The position numbers and the translations under genes are program-made. The notes below the pieces were generated by a model. It was not told where the DNA came from. It did no database searches and saw nothing but the letters and a program-made list of their open reading frames with translations. DNA of 64,000 bases, from the NCBI RefSeq assembly GCF_001949145.1, contig NW_019091418.1, forward strand, positions 648,611 to 712,610, in the 5' to 3' direction. Source of the stretch: Acanthaster planci (Eukaryota > Echinodermata > Asteroidea > Valvatida > Acanthasteridae). Each line of letters begins with the position of its first letter. Position 1 is the stretch's first letter. Shown piece after piece: positions 12,671-25,239 of the stretch.

Positions 12671-15412
12671 CATGTCTTCTTCCAGACATAGTCTTGCAGA
12701 TTGCCTCATCTTTGTTACTTTTTTTTTAATTTTTGTCAAATACATGAACACTGTTAAAAGAACCAGTTTTGAAAGTAAAGCGCCTGTCAATTGATGAAAA
12801 AGTCACGGAATCGCTCGGCACGGATTTGTGCTTAGCAGGGTTTCAAGCAAAAAAGCCAGGTGAGACAATTCTATTACTAATGACAAGTTGCTTGGCTAAT
12901 TTTTGCATCATCCATGTAGTTTGCAGCAAATCCCTTTCGGGAGATTTTGTATCCCCTCAAACAAATATGATCAGTTGGTTGCTATTCGGACAAGAGGCCC
13001 CAAGATCCCAGAATCACAGTGAAGATGCAACTAGCCTAAGAGCACTTTTCTGTCACTTTCTCGTGTATGTAGTGGCCACAGATTGAATGTCAGGCTCCAA
13101 CAGTTGCTTTGGAAATATATCTGTGTCTTTGAACTCCCATCAGTTATGAGGGAATGATGGTACCATCGTTTTACCATGAAATTATATTGACGGTTGCTAA
13201 TCTCACTCCTGAAGGCGTTATTACTGTGATGTCACTTCAGATACAGGTGTACCCCTGTTACATTGAGTCAGTAGAAAGCTCTGCCGAAATTGAAGACCCT
13301 CACACATGTTCCTTTTTAACTGTTTGGGTAGAAGTTAGTTTTTGATTAGGTAGAAAGTAGTCTTGAAAAAAATTTTGTGCCGAAGTGGTTACACCCCTGA
13401 CATTATCCATCACTTTGTGCTTGACAAATAAACTGACCCTTTTTAATGACACCAGAACTGAAAATATTGTGAAAGAGAGAAAAATATGGGTATAATAGAT
13501 TCCTTTAAAGCATTGGTCTGGGATGTGCACGAGGAGGCATTGTATGTAATGCATACATTTGTAGGGACAGACTATCTCCCTGTTCCCTCGTTTACATCCT
13601 TGATTGCCATAGATTAGATTTCACTCTTTACTTAACATGCCAAATATTTAATGTAATTAAGGGATTGGATGATTAAGTCAATAGATTGATTTCACATTAG
13701 CGCCGTCTGCGCATATTTGAATCGAAACCGAGGCTCTCCGTGTTTAACTTGACCGCGCGCGCCCGCGGAGTCCACACAGTACATGGAATATCCGGTTCAT
13801 AAGTGTGACGCCACTTCAGTTTAAACCACGCCCACTGCATAAGATACACGACCGTCACTGGTACGTTAGTTCGCGGTCAATTGTTGTTATTTATTCTTTT
13901 GATTATACGTGTGGAGTCATCCTGAAAGACTCTTCCACAAAACTTTGCCGCCTGAAAAGTCTGAATCTAACATACCTTTATGTATTTTGTGTCTTGACTC
14001 CTTACTTTCAATCGTCTGATCGTATTAAGAATTGAAGCTGACACATACAGCCCCGTTTTCAAACGCGGAAGTGCGCAGATCGACGCTAAAAGCGTCGTAT
14101 TGGGATCCATCTATTAGGAGACGGCAGACAGATTTTTTTCTGTCGAAAAGCTGTCTTCTTTGTCATTAATTGTGTATATTATTCTGCTTTATACATGTAT
14201 ATTTTCTGTTTGGCATCATGTTTATATTGATACATATTTAAGTAATCCGTTAACAATCAACATCATATTTAAAGGTGTCGCATGTACATGTGTATAAATG
14301 TTACCATGAAATTTGTTAATGGATCATCATGTCAATACGTGTATGTAGTTTTGATTCGGCGTATTTCCTGTTTTTGCATTTATTTTAACAAGTGAACTGA
14401 AAAGTTTGATTTGTGATTGAGAGTTGTAATGAAGTCAACAACTGCCAGTACCAAGACACTAACCCTCCTGTTGTCAAGTGACAGGCTATTCAAATGAAGT
14501 GCGATAACAGCTTTGTCGTAGTTCAACCTTTGCTAAGTTAGTGTTTGTGGCCTGATCGAGTGCATTGTGGGTCACAACTCAGGTGTAAAATAAAAAATGA
14601 AAGTTCCTTGCTGCCAGTAATGTTTTTTTCCCCCCAAATGATCGGCAACGTGCTTGGAAAGTAATTCTTCAAAACTGCTATATTTCAGAATATTTGCTCG
14701 TTTTACAGCAGATAATTTAAATCCTCCAAACTGTTAATGGGGACTCGTAGTGATCGTGAATGCTGTATGGTATTTCAATCAAAGTGTTCAACAATCTCTG
14801 CAGATCGATAGAGGAGAGTGTTTATATCCAACTGATGCGTCGTAGCGTCCGTAGCAGATCATTTGTTCCTCGGTTTTAGATAAGATTCTTCGTTTTCGGG
14901 ACAGGAGTATATACTGTATCAACGTTGACTCTCTACATTGATACGACGTAAGAATTTTTTTTCAGGGTTGGGGATCATGAACTGCACATGCGCCCTTCTT
15001 GTTCATTGTGGTTTGTACACGCAAGAGTTTTTTTTGTTTTAACTGGAAATGAAAAGCTGAAACGTTTCAAGTCTCAAGTGTAGCAATTGAGTTTTACTGA
15101 GTGGAGATGTACTTACAAAATTTATTGTGAGCCAGATACGAAAAATTTACCATTTTATTGTGAATGTTATGATTTTCTTCTCGACACGGTTATGGTGACC
15201 GCGCCACGGGATGGAAGGCTCAGGATTTTTTGACACCCGTTCGTAAGGACTCATCTGATTTCTTACACTATTAATTATTGATAGATATATAAAAGGTGAT
15301 TATCTTTTTCAACATTTCAAATGACGGATGTAATTACTGTAAACCAGTAATTGTATTTTCTGTTTGTTCAATGTGAAATAAGCATTTTGGTGTAAGCGGC
15401 GTGGCCTGCACT
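12671..15412. other. Intergenic stretch with no gene seen
   Basis: No exon-like segment with family similarity was found on either strand after the palmitoyltransferase stop. The first part probably includes its 3' untranslated region; an AATAAA occurs at about 13425. A short CG-rich patch at about 13700-13770 (GACCGCGCGCGCCCGCGGAG) stands out from the AT-rich background, but no coding exon follows it. Confidence 0.6.
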
Positions 15413-15675
15413 GTTACGGCCAATAATGTAATATCCGGCCGATAATGTAATGCAGGCCGATAATGTAAGAGAAATGGACCGATAATGTTATTACTCAAGC
15501 AACCCATAATGTAATAAAAATCAGCCGAGTAAGTAATGTAAAAACGCCAAACCGGTCGATAATTCAATAACACGGAGGCCGATAATGTAATAAGCGTATA
15601 CATTATCGGTCAATTTTAATTACATTGTCGGCCGGTATTACATTATGGACCGATTATTACATTATTGGCCGTAAC
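15413..15675. mobile_element. Foldback/MITE-like element with internal GGCCGATAATGTAAT repeats
   Basis: The element begins GTTACGGCCAATAATGTAAT and ends with the exact complement, ATTACATTATTGGCCGTAAC, giving perfect terminal inverted repeats of 21 bp. Internally, units of the form GGCCGATAATGTAATN recur at least six times, first in one orientation and then inverted toward the right end. There is no transposase ORF; the minus-strand open frame across it is a by-product of the repeats. It is best read as a non-autonomous DNA element of about 263 bp. Confidence 0.85.
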
Positions 15676-17465
15676 AAGCACGTATGTGTAAATGTTTCAA
15701 ACTGCAATTATTAGACTTCACGAGTTGTAACTATGGTAACAGGAAGCAGGGATGAGTTCCTTTGTCACCAACATACATTTTGATAGAATCATTTTAGCTT
15801 GTGCAATAAAAAAATTAAAAACCAAGTATCTGCTGGTGGACCTGATTTTTATCTGACTGGGAATCTTAATCGACTCAAGATCAATACGTCAGAGCCTAGC
15901 TGTCTCGTTTACAAAATAAGGGGTCTAACTTAAACTGCAAAGTTTTGTACGTTTGTATACAGTCGATGATATTACACCAAAATATCTAGAGTAGCATTTT
16001 GGACAGTATAAAAAAGCGATCTTGGAGTGGTCGACCTTTGTGACTGGCTCTGCAAAAATGGCCCTTGGGCTTATGTGTGACAAATGCCCAAGGATAGAGA
16101 GGCATTGTATTAAGGATTAAATTTGTGTATTTTTGACCTCTGTTGCACATTCTACTCTCGAGATACAGTGTCGAGATACGAGCGTCGTGCGAGCTCCGTT
16201 GAGTAACGGATTAGTGTAGCCACGGACTTCCGAAGAGTAAAATAAGGGATGCTATTAAACTGAGTAGGATGCCTGCCATCATGAGGCTGAGTTTTCCGTG
16301 AAAGGTTCTGCAGGGGCCAAGTTCACATGCTGCTTCAGCACAAAATTTGCTTAAGCGTGAAAAAAAACTTTCTTAAAAAACAAAGATCACCAGCTCAAAC
16401 TCTATCTGATTGTCATGCTAACCAAGAGATAGGTACATGCAAGTATGATCCCAAAAAATATACGTCACATGGGGATATGGCTCGTTACCTGATGTATCAA
16501 GCTAGGTTTTCTTGCTCTTGAAGAAAATTGTGTGCTTAAACAGCTCTATGAAATTGACCCGCATCGATGCTGAACGCGTAGTATTGGGATCCCTCTTTTG
16601 GCCGGGAAAAGCTATATTCACACTGAACCTCTTGATCTGGATCGAGTTTGACAAAAATCACACCCGACGTTTTTTGAGACCAAGAACCACAGTTTATTTA
16701 TCCTTTCATGGCGTTCCAGCGTACTTCTCTAAAATCACCGATATATCTTTTATAAATGTAGGTGACCGTCGCCGATGCGTTTATTTTGTTATTTTCATGT
16801 AAAATGACATATTTAGAATGGAAAGGTCTTTTTGGTGTTGATTCTTGGAGGTAATAATAAATGAACTTTAACATAGGCCTACACCAATATCTACATCATG
16901 GACTATGTAAGTACACACAAAAATTAATTTTCAGAAACTGATTTATGTACCCGTTCTAAATTTCAACCTGTAATCTACAAAAGTAGTTTTTAGATGAAAC
17001 GTGTCTCATGTTCTAAAAGGTAACTTTAAGATAGATATTTTTTTAACTACACCAAATAGTACAACAAAGTTGTTTATAGGTCCAATTAACAGAATGTTTG
17101 CACACAACGTCTACAGTATTTACACCAAGGGCTTCTCAACTCCTAAAACTATTGTGACCTTTAAAAGGAGAATTCTGATCTACATTACACTTAAACGAGT
17201 AGGAAAAAGTCATCCTATCTAAAAACGAAAATAACTTTAAGTAAAAAGAAGGGATGTGAACATTTACTTTTTAAGGGTTGAAATCCTGATTTGCTGTACA
17301 TTTTAGCCAATCTGTAAAAATAACATTGCAAGTTAATGTTACAAAGTTTCAGACTTTGTCGGTGAAGTATCAAATTGAAAGCCCGCATTATGTCAAATTT
17401 GTAGAAGCTTTCCAGTGTCAATATGGCTCCTTGGACAGGTTCCTTTCGTCCTTATGGGCATTTAA
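15676..17465. other. Gene-free AT-rich stretch
   Basis: I see no exon, tRNA or recognisable repeat that I can support. Short open frames lack codon bias, family similarity and splice context. A segment near 16565-16595 (CATCGATGCTGAACGC followed by GTAGTATTGGGATCC) loosely resembles 14078-14108 (GATCGACGCTAAAAGC followed by GTCGTATTGGGATCC), so an old dispersed repeat may lie there. Confidence 0.5.
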
Positions 17466-17605
17466 CAAAAGAGCGGCTCCAAGAGTTTGCAACGTACTGG
17501 CCAAGCATAATCATCAAATCTGTCGACCCAACGTGCGTTTGGAAACGGTCGACAGATTTCGTGGATTGTAATTGGCCAACGCGCTGCAAGCTCTTAGAGA
17601 CGCAC
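17466..17605. mobile_element. Foldback element, CAAGAGTTTGCAAC family (copy 1)
   Basis: CCAAGAGTTTGCAACGTACT near 17481 pairs with its diverged complement GCGCTGCAAGCTCTTAG near 17579. An inner pair, AAATCTGTCGACCC against CGGTCGACAGATTT, meets at a short loop near 17540. The same sequence family recurs near 21847, 22203 and 40779 in this window. There is no coding capacity. It is a small palindromic, non-autonomous DNA element. Confidence 0.8.
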
Positions 17606-18676
17606 TTCCCTGAATCGCTCGAATACTGAGCCATACTCACCACAAGCACCAGTTTTACCAGAAAATCAAAAAAAAATATGCTAAAACAAAAATTGAAAAG
17701 AGGTAATTTAATTTCTATATACATGTACGTATACTTACCATTTACTTACAGAGAATTTCCCTGATCAAATATTTCGAATACTTACATCAAAGTATAATGC
17801 AGCGCATAAATGTGAATCAGTACTGGTACCATGTAAGCCTGTAACATTTATTTCATGGTGGGGTTGTCGGCAGCTACACTGGCGCCCCCAACGCAGTACT
17901 ATAATACAGCAGGAGTGTTCTCTGGAGCTGACAAAAGGCAATGAGCACAGGAGTACTAACAGCCATCCCAGGGGCAGAGGGCTGGTCTGGAAGGCGGTTG
18001 AGGGAACGAAAGACACCCCGGCGATACCATTAGTCTAGGGAGCACCTTATAGGCAAGAGATCATGATCCACGGTACCGGTACGGTAACTGCAGAAGTGGA
18101 TAGCTCCTAATAGGTGGAAGATAATCTTTCAGTGACAGCGGCAGTAGATCCAGTCTTTAAAAGACAGTGTGGGAAGGAGATGCCACCATCGTAAGCCTGA
18201 TAAGGCAAGTGGTCTAGGTTCACAACCTGAAGTGATGGTGTCACTGGGACACGCTATCTTTGCGGAACGGCACCCCCAGAATAGCAGCCTTCAGAACTAA
18301 AGAGACAACCATGGAGTAGGCTGCCTTAAGGTATACCGTCGAGTTTTTCACTAACAAATTTTTATCGAAGATTCCAGATGAACATGATGAAAGCTGGCTA
18401 AGATCCAGGGGCTGGAGATCAACTTCCCGCTTGGTGTATTTTGTAGAAATTTGGGGGTCTTCGTGTAAAGGCTCAATCACCTCCTACAAATCATAAACCA
18501 TTTGGGGGGTCTTAGTTAATTGTTTGTACGATTAAGGACAAAACAAAGAGTTTGAATGGTTTCACCGTCGGCTTCAACTATTTGTAATTACTCCCCTCTC
18601 CTTTACGAACAAAGAAATATCCCCACCCCCAGCAAAAGTCTTAAACTCCACCCCTGGCTGTTCACCTGGAATCTCC
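17606..18676. other. P450 3' flank including a moderately GC-rich unexplained block
   Basis: From about 17840 to 18250 the base composition rises and reading-frame remnants are short. This could be the tail of an old repeat or retroelement, but I cannot assign it. The rest up to 18676 is the 3' flank and probable untranslated region of the minus-strand P450. Confidence 0.4.
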
Positions 18677-21600
18677 TTATCTGAGCTCTGCGATGATCCG
18701 GAAATTTCCAGGGTGCAAGGCAGGCCCGCATACTGTCCCCTCTAGGTCTGGCATGGGGTCTGTTGTAGGTATTGTCACCCTGTACCGCTGCATGATGGAC
18801 ACAAAGAGTAGGAAGGCTTGGTGTTTAGCAAACTGTTCTCCTGGGCACATGCGGGGACCTGTGGGTAAAAAAAATTAATATTACTCAATCCAACTACAAG
18901 CTACAAGGATTTCCCACCACGCTTGCACTCAGTTTGCCTCAACACCAAGAAGTATTAACCGTAACAGTCCTCAATCCTCTAATTTAAATACAATTAGGGT
19001 TAATAATATGCATAATTCAGCTTAGCATTTTAGTATAGAACAGGCCTATAGTTCTGCAGCCGCAATGACATCTTGTTTGACCGTGTTGTTACTTTCCAAA
19101 AATTATCAGAAATCTCCATTAATTCGCAACATCACCCATATAGCTTAGAACTGCTTCCGTTGACACACTGTTATGATATTTATGTGGTTGATATTGTTAC
19201 CCTTAACTATTTTTCTCACTTATAAGTAAGTGAACCGCACGCATTGATGTGTTATAGGAATTTTTTTCACATTACTATTGATCTCTAGAGGGCCACCACG
19301 GTGCTCATGTCCTACCATTGACCGCATTTAACGTTGATATTTAACGGGCAATTTTACTCTATAAATCAATATCACAGATCTATGTCAGAAACCTGTCAGC
19401 ATGTAGTTAGCACATATACATGTATATAGATGACCAGGTATGCCATTTTCTCATGGATTTTACAGCCCCCCTAAGGCTTGGTATCAAATAGTAAGTGGCA
19501 AAATTTTCCAAGGTGTAAAATAATTTAGCATGCATTTGAAATGATTTTAAATTATACGCACCTACTCCAAAAGGCATGAAATTCTCCGGCATAACAACCG
19601 CAGACCCATCTTTGGATAAAAACCTGCAGGGTTTAAATTGTTCGGGCTCTTCCCACTCCTGGGGATCGTGATGCAGAGCCCAAAAGTTTGCCAGGACCTG
19701 GGCACCTTTGGGAACGAGGCACCCTCCAACCACGGCATCTCCGCTGGCAAGATGGGGGACGCTGACTGTTGCTATGCGACAACGCTGAATTTCGAAGAGG
19801 GTAGCCCTCGTGAAAGGGAGCAAGGGACCGTCGTCGAGAGAGGGCTGCCTTTCCCGGCCGACGGCACTGTCAATTTCGTCGTGAATCTGACGGGAATAAA
19901 GCAAAAGAAATGACTTCAGGATGAGTAATGTCATTTATTATGCAGTTTTCTAGACAAAGAAAATTTGTTCCATTTCGACAAAACTCTTGTCGACATGGCA
20001 ACGATAAGTTTCTTTGTACAAAACTGTATTCATATCTCACCGAACAATAAGCACGAGCAAAAACAAACAAAGAACATGTCGTCCTCATTGCCACATTTTT
20101 TTTTTACACGTGAGCTTTCCTCTGACGTCCAGTGAGGGCCGGGACACCCTCCACCAAGTCCCATAAGAAAGTGCACATGTAAACAAGTGTGGCTGCATTT
20201 TGCTTAAGAGCTTGGTGAAATTCCTTGTACACTAACTCATCAACAACACCCAAAGGTGAGAGCAACCAATGAGAGACTTCGAGATACTTGGTGGCGACAA
20301 GCATACCGGTCCTTTTTTAGTTCTGAACATGCGCACGCTGTTGTGAGCGTGCGTGCATAGTTCTGAGCCTGTGCAATACGTTGAAAACGGATATGTCTGC
20401 TGCCACCAGCGTCTCAAAGTCTCCCATTAGCACATCTTGACTTACTTTGAAATAAACGCTGCACTGCGTGCACAGCTAGGTTTTTCTGTTTTAGTTGGCA
20501 AACTAAATTTCTTAACTTTCTGACGCATAAGTTTTAAAGATAAAAAAGGGAAGAATTGAACCAAACGGAAATTTGTACATGATGCTCTTGCTTACCCTTT
20601 GCTGAACACTTTTGTACTTTGTCATGAAAAGTAACGTCCACAGAATTTGCGTTGCGGTCGAAAAAGACCCTGCGATGAGGATATCCAACATACTCCTCCA
20701 CACATCCTCTTCTTCAAACTTCAGCGTCTCCCCCTCTTCCCGCCTCCTTTTTACCTCAGCCAAGTACAGGTCAACGACATCCCTAGGATGATTGCAGTTA
20801 TATGTGTCTTTATGCTGGTCAACGAGTCCTCGGATGAAGTCCGTTAAGCCAATCACGGCGTCCCGGTACTCCCGACAGACCGGCGTGTGGTACAAGAACG
20901 GTAGGCAGTTGCCAATGGAAACAGCAGAGAGGTTGTCAAGAACGATCTTTGAGTTACGCACCAGCGAGCAGAAAAGGGGGCTCTCGTACTCGTAGCGGTC
21001 GCCCAGCGCGATTGCGCAGAAAAGATTGGAGGTTGCGCACTCGAGAATGTGCCGAGGGTCAAAGGGCAGACCGCCATATTTGTCTATACTGGCACACAGC
21101 GCTCTGGCTTCTTCCTGAATCCTCAGGCCCAGGATGCCCCTCTTACTGTAGCCCAAGGTGCGGAAAGCTCGGAGGATAAACCGTCGTCTGGCTGCCCATA
21201 TCTCACCATTTTCCCAAGCGAGGCTACCTGTAAAATGATTTATCAATGATAATCATTGAAAAATAATTTACCACACTGTGATCAACAAACTGAGTCTTAG
21301 CAAGGTTTTCTTAGGTACTTTTTTCGCCTCTCTGCTGAAACGTAATTGTGTTTATGCATTGGCCAGATAAACCTTAAATATTCTGCTTTTGCGACTTTTA
21401 TACTTTAAACTGCGCACTTACCAAATTGCAATGTGTTACAGAGATTGGAAAGGCGTTTGGATGACTTCACCACGTGATCTGTTATGATTAAATCATTTCA
21501 TCTATATAAAATTCTATTTGGCCCCTTCCCTGCACGAACAATAAAAGTCGTTTTTTCAGACTTTCTAAGGAAATGTGTACCTCTATCGGCACAAAATTCA

Positions 21601-24600
21601 ATAAATTAGAACCGCAAAATAAAACCTTTCAAGAAAAGGCCTACGCTCTCCAACAAATCGGCCTTGGCATTAATTACTGTTTCAACAGAAATACTTCGGT
21701 TGCCTCGACGTGTGATGTTTTATACTGAACAGAAAGTTTTGAACGGTTCATGTTCTCTCTCATTTAGCGTTTGCTGAGTACGCTGTCAACATAATGGCAC
21801 TTTGGGCATGTTGAGCATTATTTATCAGCCTAGGAGCCAATGCAGGCGATTCACAATAGTGCACCACCAAGAGTTTGCAACACGTTGGCCAATGATAAGG
21901 CGCAAAATTTGTCAACCCTTTCCTAACGCGCAATTAGTGTGAGACTTCAAGCCCATGATGTGGTATATCTCAGGCAAAAGAAGCAGAGTAAAACTGAAAC
22001 AATAATTAACAATATGATTTGGCCAATCCTTCCTCCGATTGAAATTTAGAAATGCTATACCCTTAACGTACGGACATATCCTGATTCATGCTATTTAGAA
22101 ACATTCAATAGTAAGCCCAAAGCACTGATAGAGTTGGATGCATCGTTTCATCATATTGTTTTGTTTTGATTAGGCCAAATGTCTCGGCCCCCCTTGAATT
22201 CAATACGGGTGATTCACAATACTGCGCCTCAAAAAGTTTGCAACGCGTTGACCAATCACAGCGCGTGAAGTCCATCGACCCTTTCCCAACGTGCATTGGG
22301 TTGACAGATTTTGCGCACTGTGATTGTCAACGCGTTGCAAACTCTTGGTGGCGTATACTGTTGGGAAACGCCCATATTGACAAATTCAACCCTAGTAGCA
22401 GATGCGTCATATAGCCCCCTGCATGCACTATACGCAGCGCAATGCATACAACGCAGACAGTTTTTAAACTGTGCTGCGCAAGTCTTTGAAAAATTCATCG
22501 CATGGGTCGTTTTACGTCACTGAAGTGAATACGTCACAAGCACAATTAGTGTGTAAAAGGCATGAACGCGTTAACCAACACACGCGCGTACTCCATTCGT
22601 TTGCACTGCACTTCCTGGTTCACAGTGACGTCACACTTCGGTACTGAATTCTCCAGGAACTTACACTTTTTTATGTCCGTGTTGTACAAAATTGTATAAT
22701 TTTGGTAGGATGTCGCGAGGGCTTCAATAGAGATTTCAAAACTGTTCAGTCTCCAGTTTTAGAAATCATGTTACTGTGATCCCTCTCATTGCGCGAAAAG
22801 TATATTTGCAGTGAAAGTATCACGTAACTATACACCATAATAAAAAGTTACAATTTTCCGTTTGTAACTCATTTATACGAGACCCTGTGTTTAATCACGT
22901 TTCCACCAGTTCAGAGTTCACAACATCCCTGTGACAAAGCACATTTTCATAAAATAAAGGTTTAAGTGTGGACCTTTTTCAAGTTAAAGTCATAGCGGAG
23001 CAACTACATGCAAAATGTTTACTAAAATTCACACAATTTTGTTTGACCACTTTCAGGTGTGCCTTCAAAGATAAGTGAACATATTTCAGCGGTATGATAT
23101 GGATAGTCTATGGTGGAAAGGTGGCATTAACATGAAATGTTGCTTCCAAAGAAAGAAGATAATCCAGAAACTCCACTTGACATACCAGCGTCAACCGCTA
23201 GCCTGGCTAGCATGCAAGGTCGGTTGCATGCAAGGTCTCCATATTAATGGATGTGGCCTTATATGGGCCAATAAGGGGGAGTGGGTTAGCGGGTTAGCGC
23301 AGCGGTTCTTTCCTCGCTTTGCACCAATGGGGCCTGGGTTCGAGTTCCAGCTTGGCCCATGCTTGGCATTTGGTTTGTAGACAATATTCTCGCTCTTGCA
23401 GGTTTTCTCCGGGTACTCCGGTTTCCTCTTGCTCATAAAACTAAAACTGGACCTTCCTCCTAACTTCCGTAATGTGATGCTGATTAACCGAAAAAAGGTT
23501 ATGAATAAACGTAGGTCTATAGTTGTCGACGCAAATAGCCTGAGAAGCTGAAAGGAAAGCGCCATTAAAAGAAAACAACAAACAGGGGACACCTGCTCTG
23601 ACATACCAAGGAAGAAATTCATAAGGTAATATAGACAAAAAACATAGAAGAGGAAAGTTTATCCAGGTCAGCTGGCTCGACTCAAAGAGCATTTTCATGA
23701 TGCAGTGGGTTTTTGTATGGAAAGGAATACGAATAAGTGCTTTCTTTCCCAAAGCATGCATTTATATCCGGCATAGGTACCATGGGCTGTTAAAAGAGAC
23801 AGGTTTCGTGATTCGTTCAAAAATGATCGAGAGAAGAATGCATTTATTTATTTTGTTTACGCCGTCTGGTTCCTTGTTTAGAATGTGCATTGGGAGTCAT
23901 GAACATATTTGTAGCGATTCCCACTAAAACTTCATTTCTGTCCAAGCTGTGTTTGTCGATAAAACTGACTCACAGGAATGAAAACGTGACACTGAAACAT
24001 GTTTTAAATTCCGTGGAATAAATAAAGGTGGTCCTACTGAGGTAGAGTGTGGTCGAATTTAAGAACCGAGAGAAACTTTGCGTTCTGTAGTGTTTATTTC
24101 AACTCAACGCTTCTCCTTCCATATTCTAGGATTCAGGGGGAAACGGTTAACCCTAGATTCACCAGATCATCAATTTTCAGAGAGGAATGAAAACTGGCTA
24201 GATTTTCACTGGTTGCCATAAGTTAAAGCCAGGTTATCCTCATACGGCGCAATGCTATCAGTATGGTTTAATTTCATGCATGAATTTCACTCGGTATGTT
24301 TCTGCTAAACACGATTTTCAGCTTTCTACCCATTTTCTAAAGAAGACAGAAATGGAAATTAATCACAGTATAAAGTACGACTTCAACGTACCAAAGCCTT
24401 CATATTGACGTGAGCGGAGAACCGTTTTTTGGAGTGGTTCAAGAAGTGACAGCAATTTGGAAAGGGTTTAATTTGATGTTCGCACATGCGATCAAGACTA
24501 TAGTTCTTGATCGCAGCTTAAGTTCTAAATACCGCATACAGCCTCGACTTAAAATTCAAAACTTGGTAAATTGGAATTGATAGGAAAAAAGTTACATGAA

Positions 24601-25239
24601 ATATTGTATGGTATTGAAAAGATACACTTGGCTTAAACTCGGGTCATGGAGGACATTTCACACTTGGTTTCTGGTCTAGGGCACATTGTTCCAACGCCAC
24701 TGAAAATACTTTTTGAAATGTAGACTCGTTACCATATGGTGTGGAAGACTATTTTCAAATTCTGTGACTCCTATTTCATTCACTTTTTCCTGTTTTGTGG
24801 AGCACTATCTTTGTATCTAAATGCTGACTAAGAAATTACCTTGAACTGGGAAAGATACTTTGACTAGTCCCTGCAGATGTCTGTTGGTCATTCTCGATGC
24901 CTGCTCGATGAAAGCTTCCCTGATGGTACTCCTGTCATTCAATACCACCAGCAATTGCCCTGGCGCAAGCTTGAGGCCGAACACCGGTCCGTGTCGCCTG
25001 GCCATCTCTGTGAATCCCCGATGGCCAAAGTATTTGGTGTACCACACGATGGCGGGAATACTACCGATCAGGGGCCAGGCGCGCGGACCGGGCAACGGCC
25101 GACTGGCAGGCTGCGACTTGGCGCGGTGGAAGGACCGGTAGTAGGCAAATAGCAGCACAACGCTGAGCAGGGTAGCGGAGAGGGTGAGGTAAATCGAGAT
25201 GTCAAAGGTCACGATCAGGCGGGAGACTGTGGAAAACAT
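18677..25239 (-). CDS. Cytochrome P450, CYP2 clan, complete four-exon gene
   Basis: Heme-thiolate monooxygenase expected in the endoplasmic reticulum. Exons in transcript order are 25239-24840, 21227-20596, 19886-19562 and 18858-18677, giving 1539 bp and 512 residues with phases intact at each junction. An N-terminal membrane anchor (about residues 14-36) is followed by the proline hinge LPGPRAWPLIG. The C-helix WxxxR is W144 to R148. The K-helix ExxR is E376-I-Q-R379. The PxRF-type motif is P430-C-R-F433. The heme loop F450-G-V-G-P-R-M-C-P-G459 places the iron ligand at Cys457. The I-helix reads A319-G-S-F-S-T324, so the usual Asp/Glu is Phe322 and the usual Thr is Ser323. Alignment style (GPLLPFTRATLFEIQR, LHHDPQEWEEPEQF) fits the CYP2 clan; subfamily and substrate are unknown. 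The 3.6-kb first intron holds foldback elements and a SINE. Confidence 0.95.
20267..20428. mobile_element. MITE-like foldback, CCAATGGGAGACTTCGAGA family (copy 1)
   Basis: The left end CAATGAGAGACTTCGAGATA, with TGGTGGCGACAAGC following, pairs with the complement of the right end (CTGCTGCCACCAGCGTCTCAAAGTCTCCCATT). Arms are about 45 bp with a spacer of about 70 bp. A close relative lies at 49795-49962 with the same length and layout, which identifies a family. The element lies within a P450 intron and has no ORF. Flanking duplications were not resolved. Confidence 0.85.
21847..21935. mobile_element. CAAGAGTTTGCAAC foldback family (single arm, copy 2)
   Basis: GGCGATTCACAATAGTGCAC followed by CACCAAGAGTTTGCAACACG, GTTGGCCAATGA and AATTTGTCAACCCTTTCC reproduces one arm of the family seen complete at 22203. 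The opposite arm is missing, so this is a truncated copy. It lies in the first intron of the P450 gene. Confidence 0.75.
22203..22375. mobile_element. CAAGAGTTTGCAAC foldback family (copy 3, both arms)
   Basis: The left arm GATTCACAATACTGCGCC ... AGTTTGCAACGCGTTGACCA ATCACAG faces the right arm CTGTGATTGTCAACGCGTTG CAAACTCTTGGTGGCG. A central AACGTGCATTGGGTTGACAG segment joins them. The outer tips have decayed. It is in the P450 first intron and is non-coding on both strands despite several short open frames. Confidence 0.85.
23275..23490 (+). repeat. tRNA-derived SINE
   Basis: A box A-like GGTTAGCGCAGCGG (about 23299) is followed about 35 bp later by a strong box B, GGTTCGAGTTCC (about 23337). 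A non-tRNA body with TTTTCTCCGGGTACTCCGGT TTCCTC follows, a segment typical of dispersed tRNA-derived SINEs in marine invertebrate and fish genomes. It is not a functional tRNA because the 3' acceptor half does not pair. It lies in the large P450 intron. Confidence 0.7.

Noticed and set aside
14969-15047. Candidate last exon of the palmitoyltransferase after a TTTTTTTTCAG acceptor
   Set aside because: In phase, but the peptide does not resemble the family C-terminus. The exon at 12591-12670 gives the expected WMLP... and DWDV ending.
23284-23360. tRNA gene
   Set aside because: Boxes A and B are present, but the arms do not close into a cloverleaf and the SINE body continues downstream.
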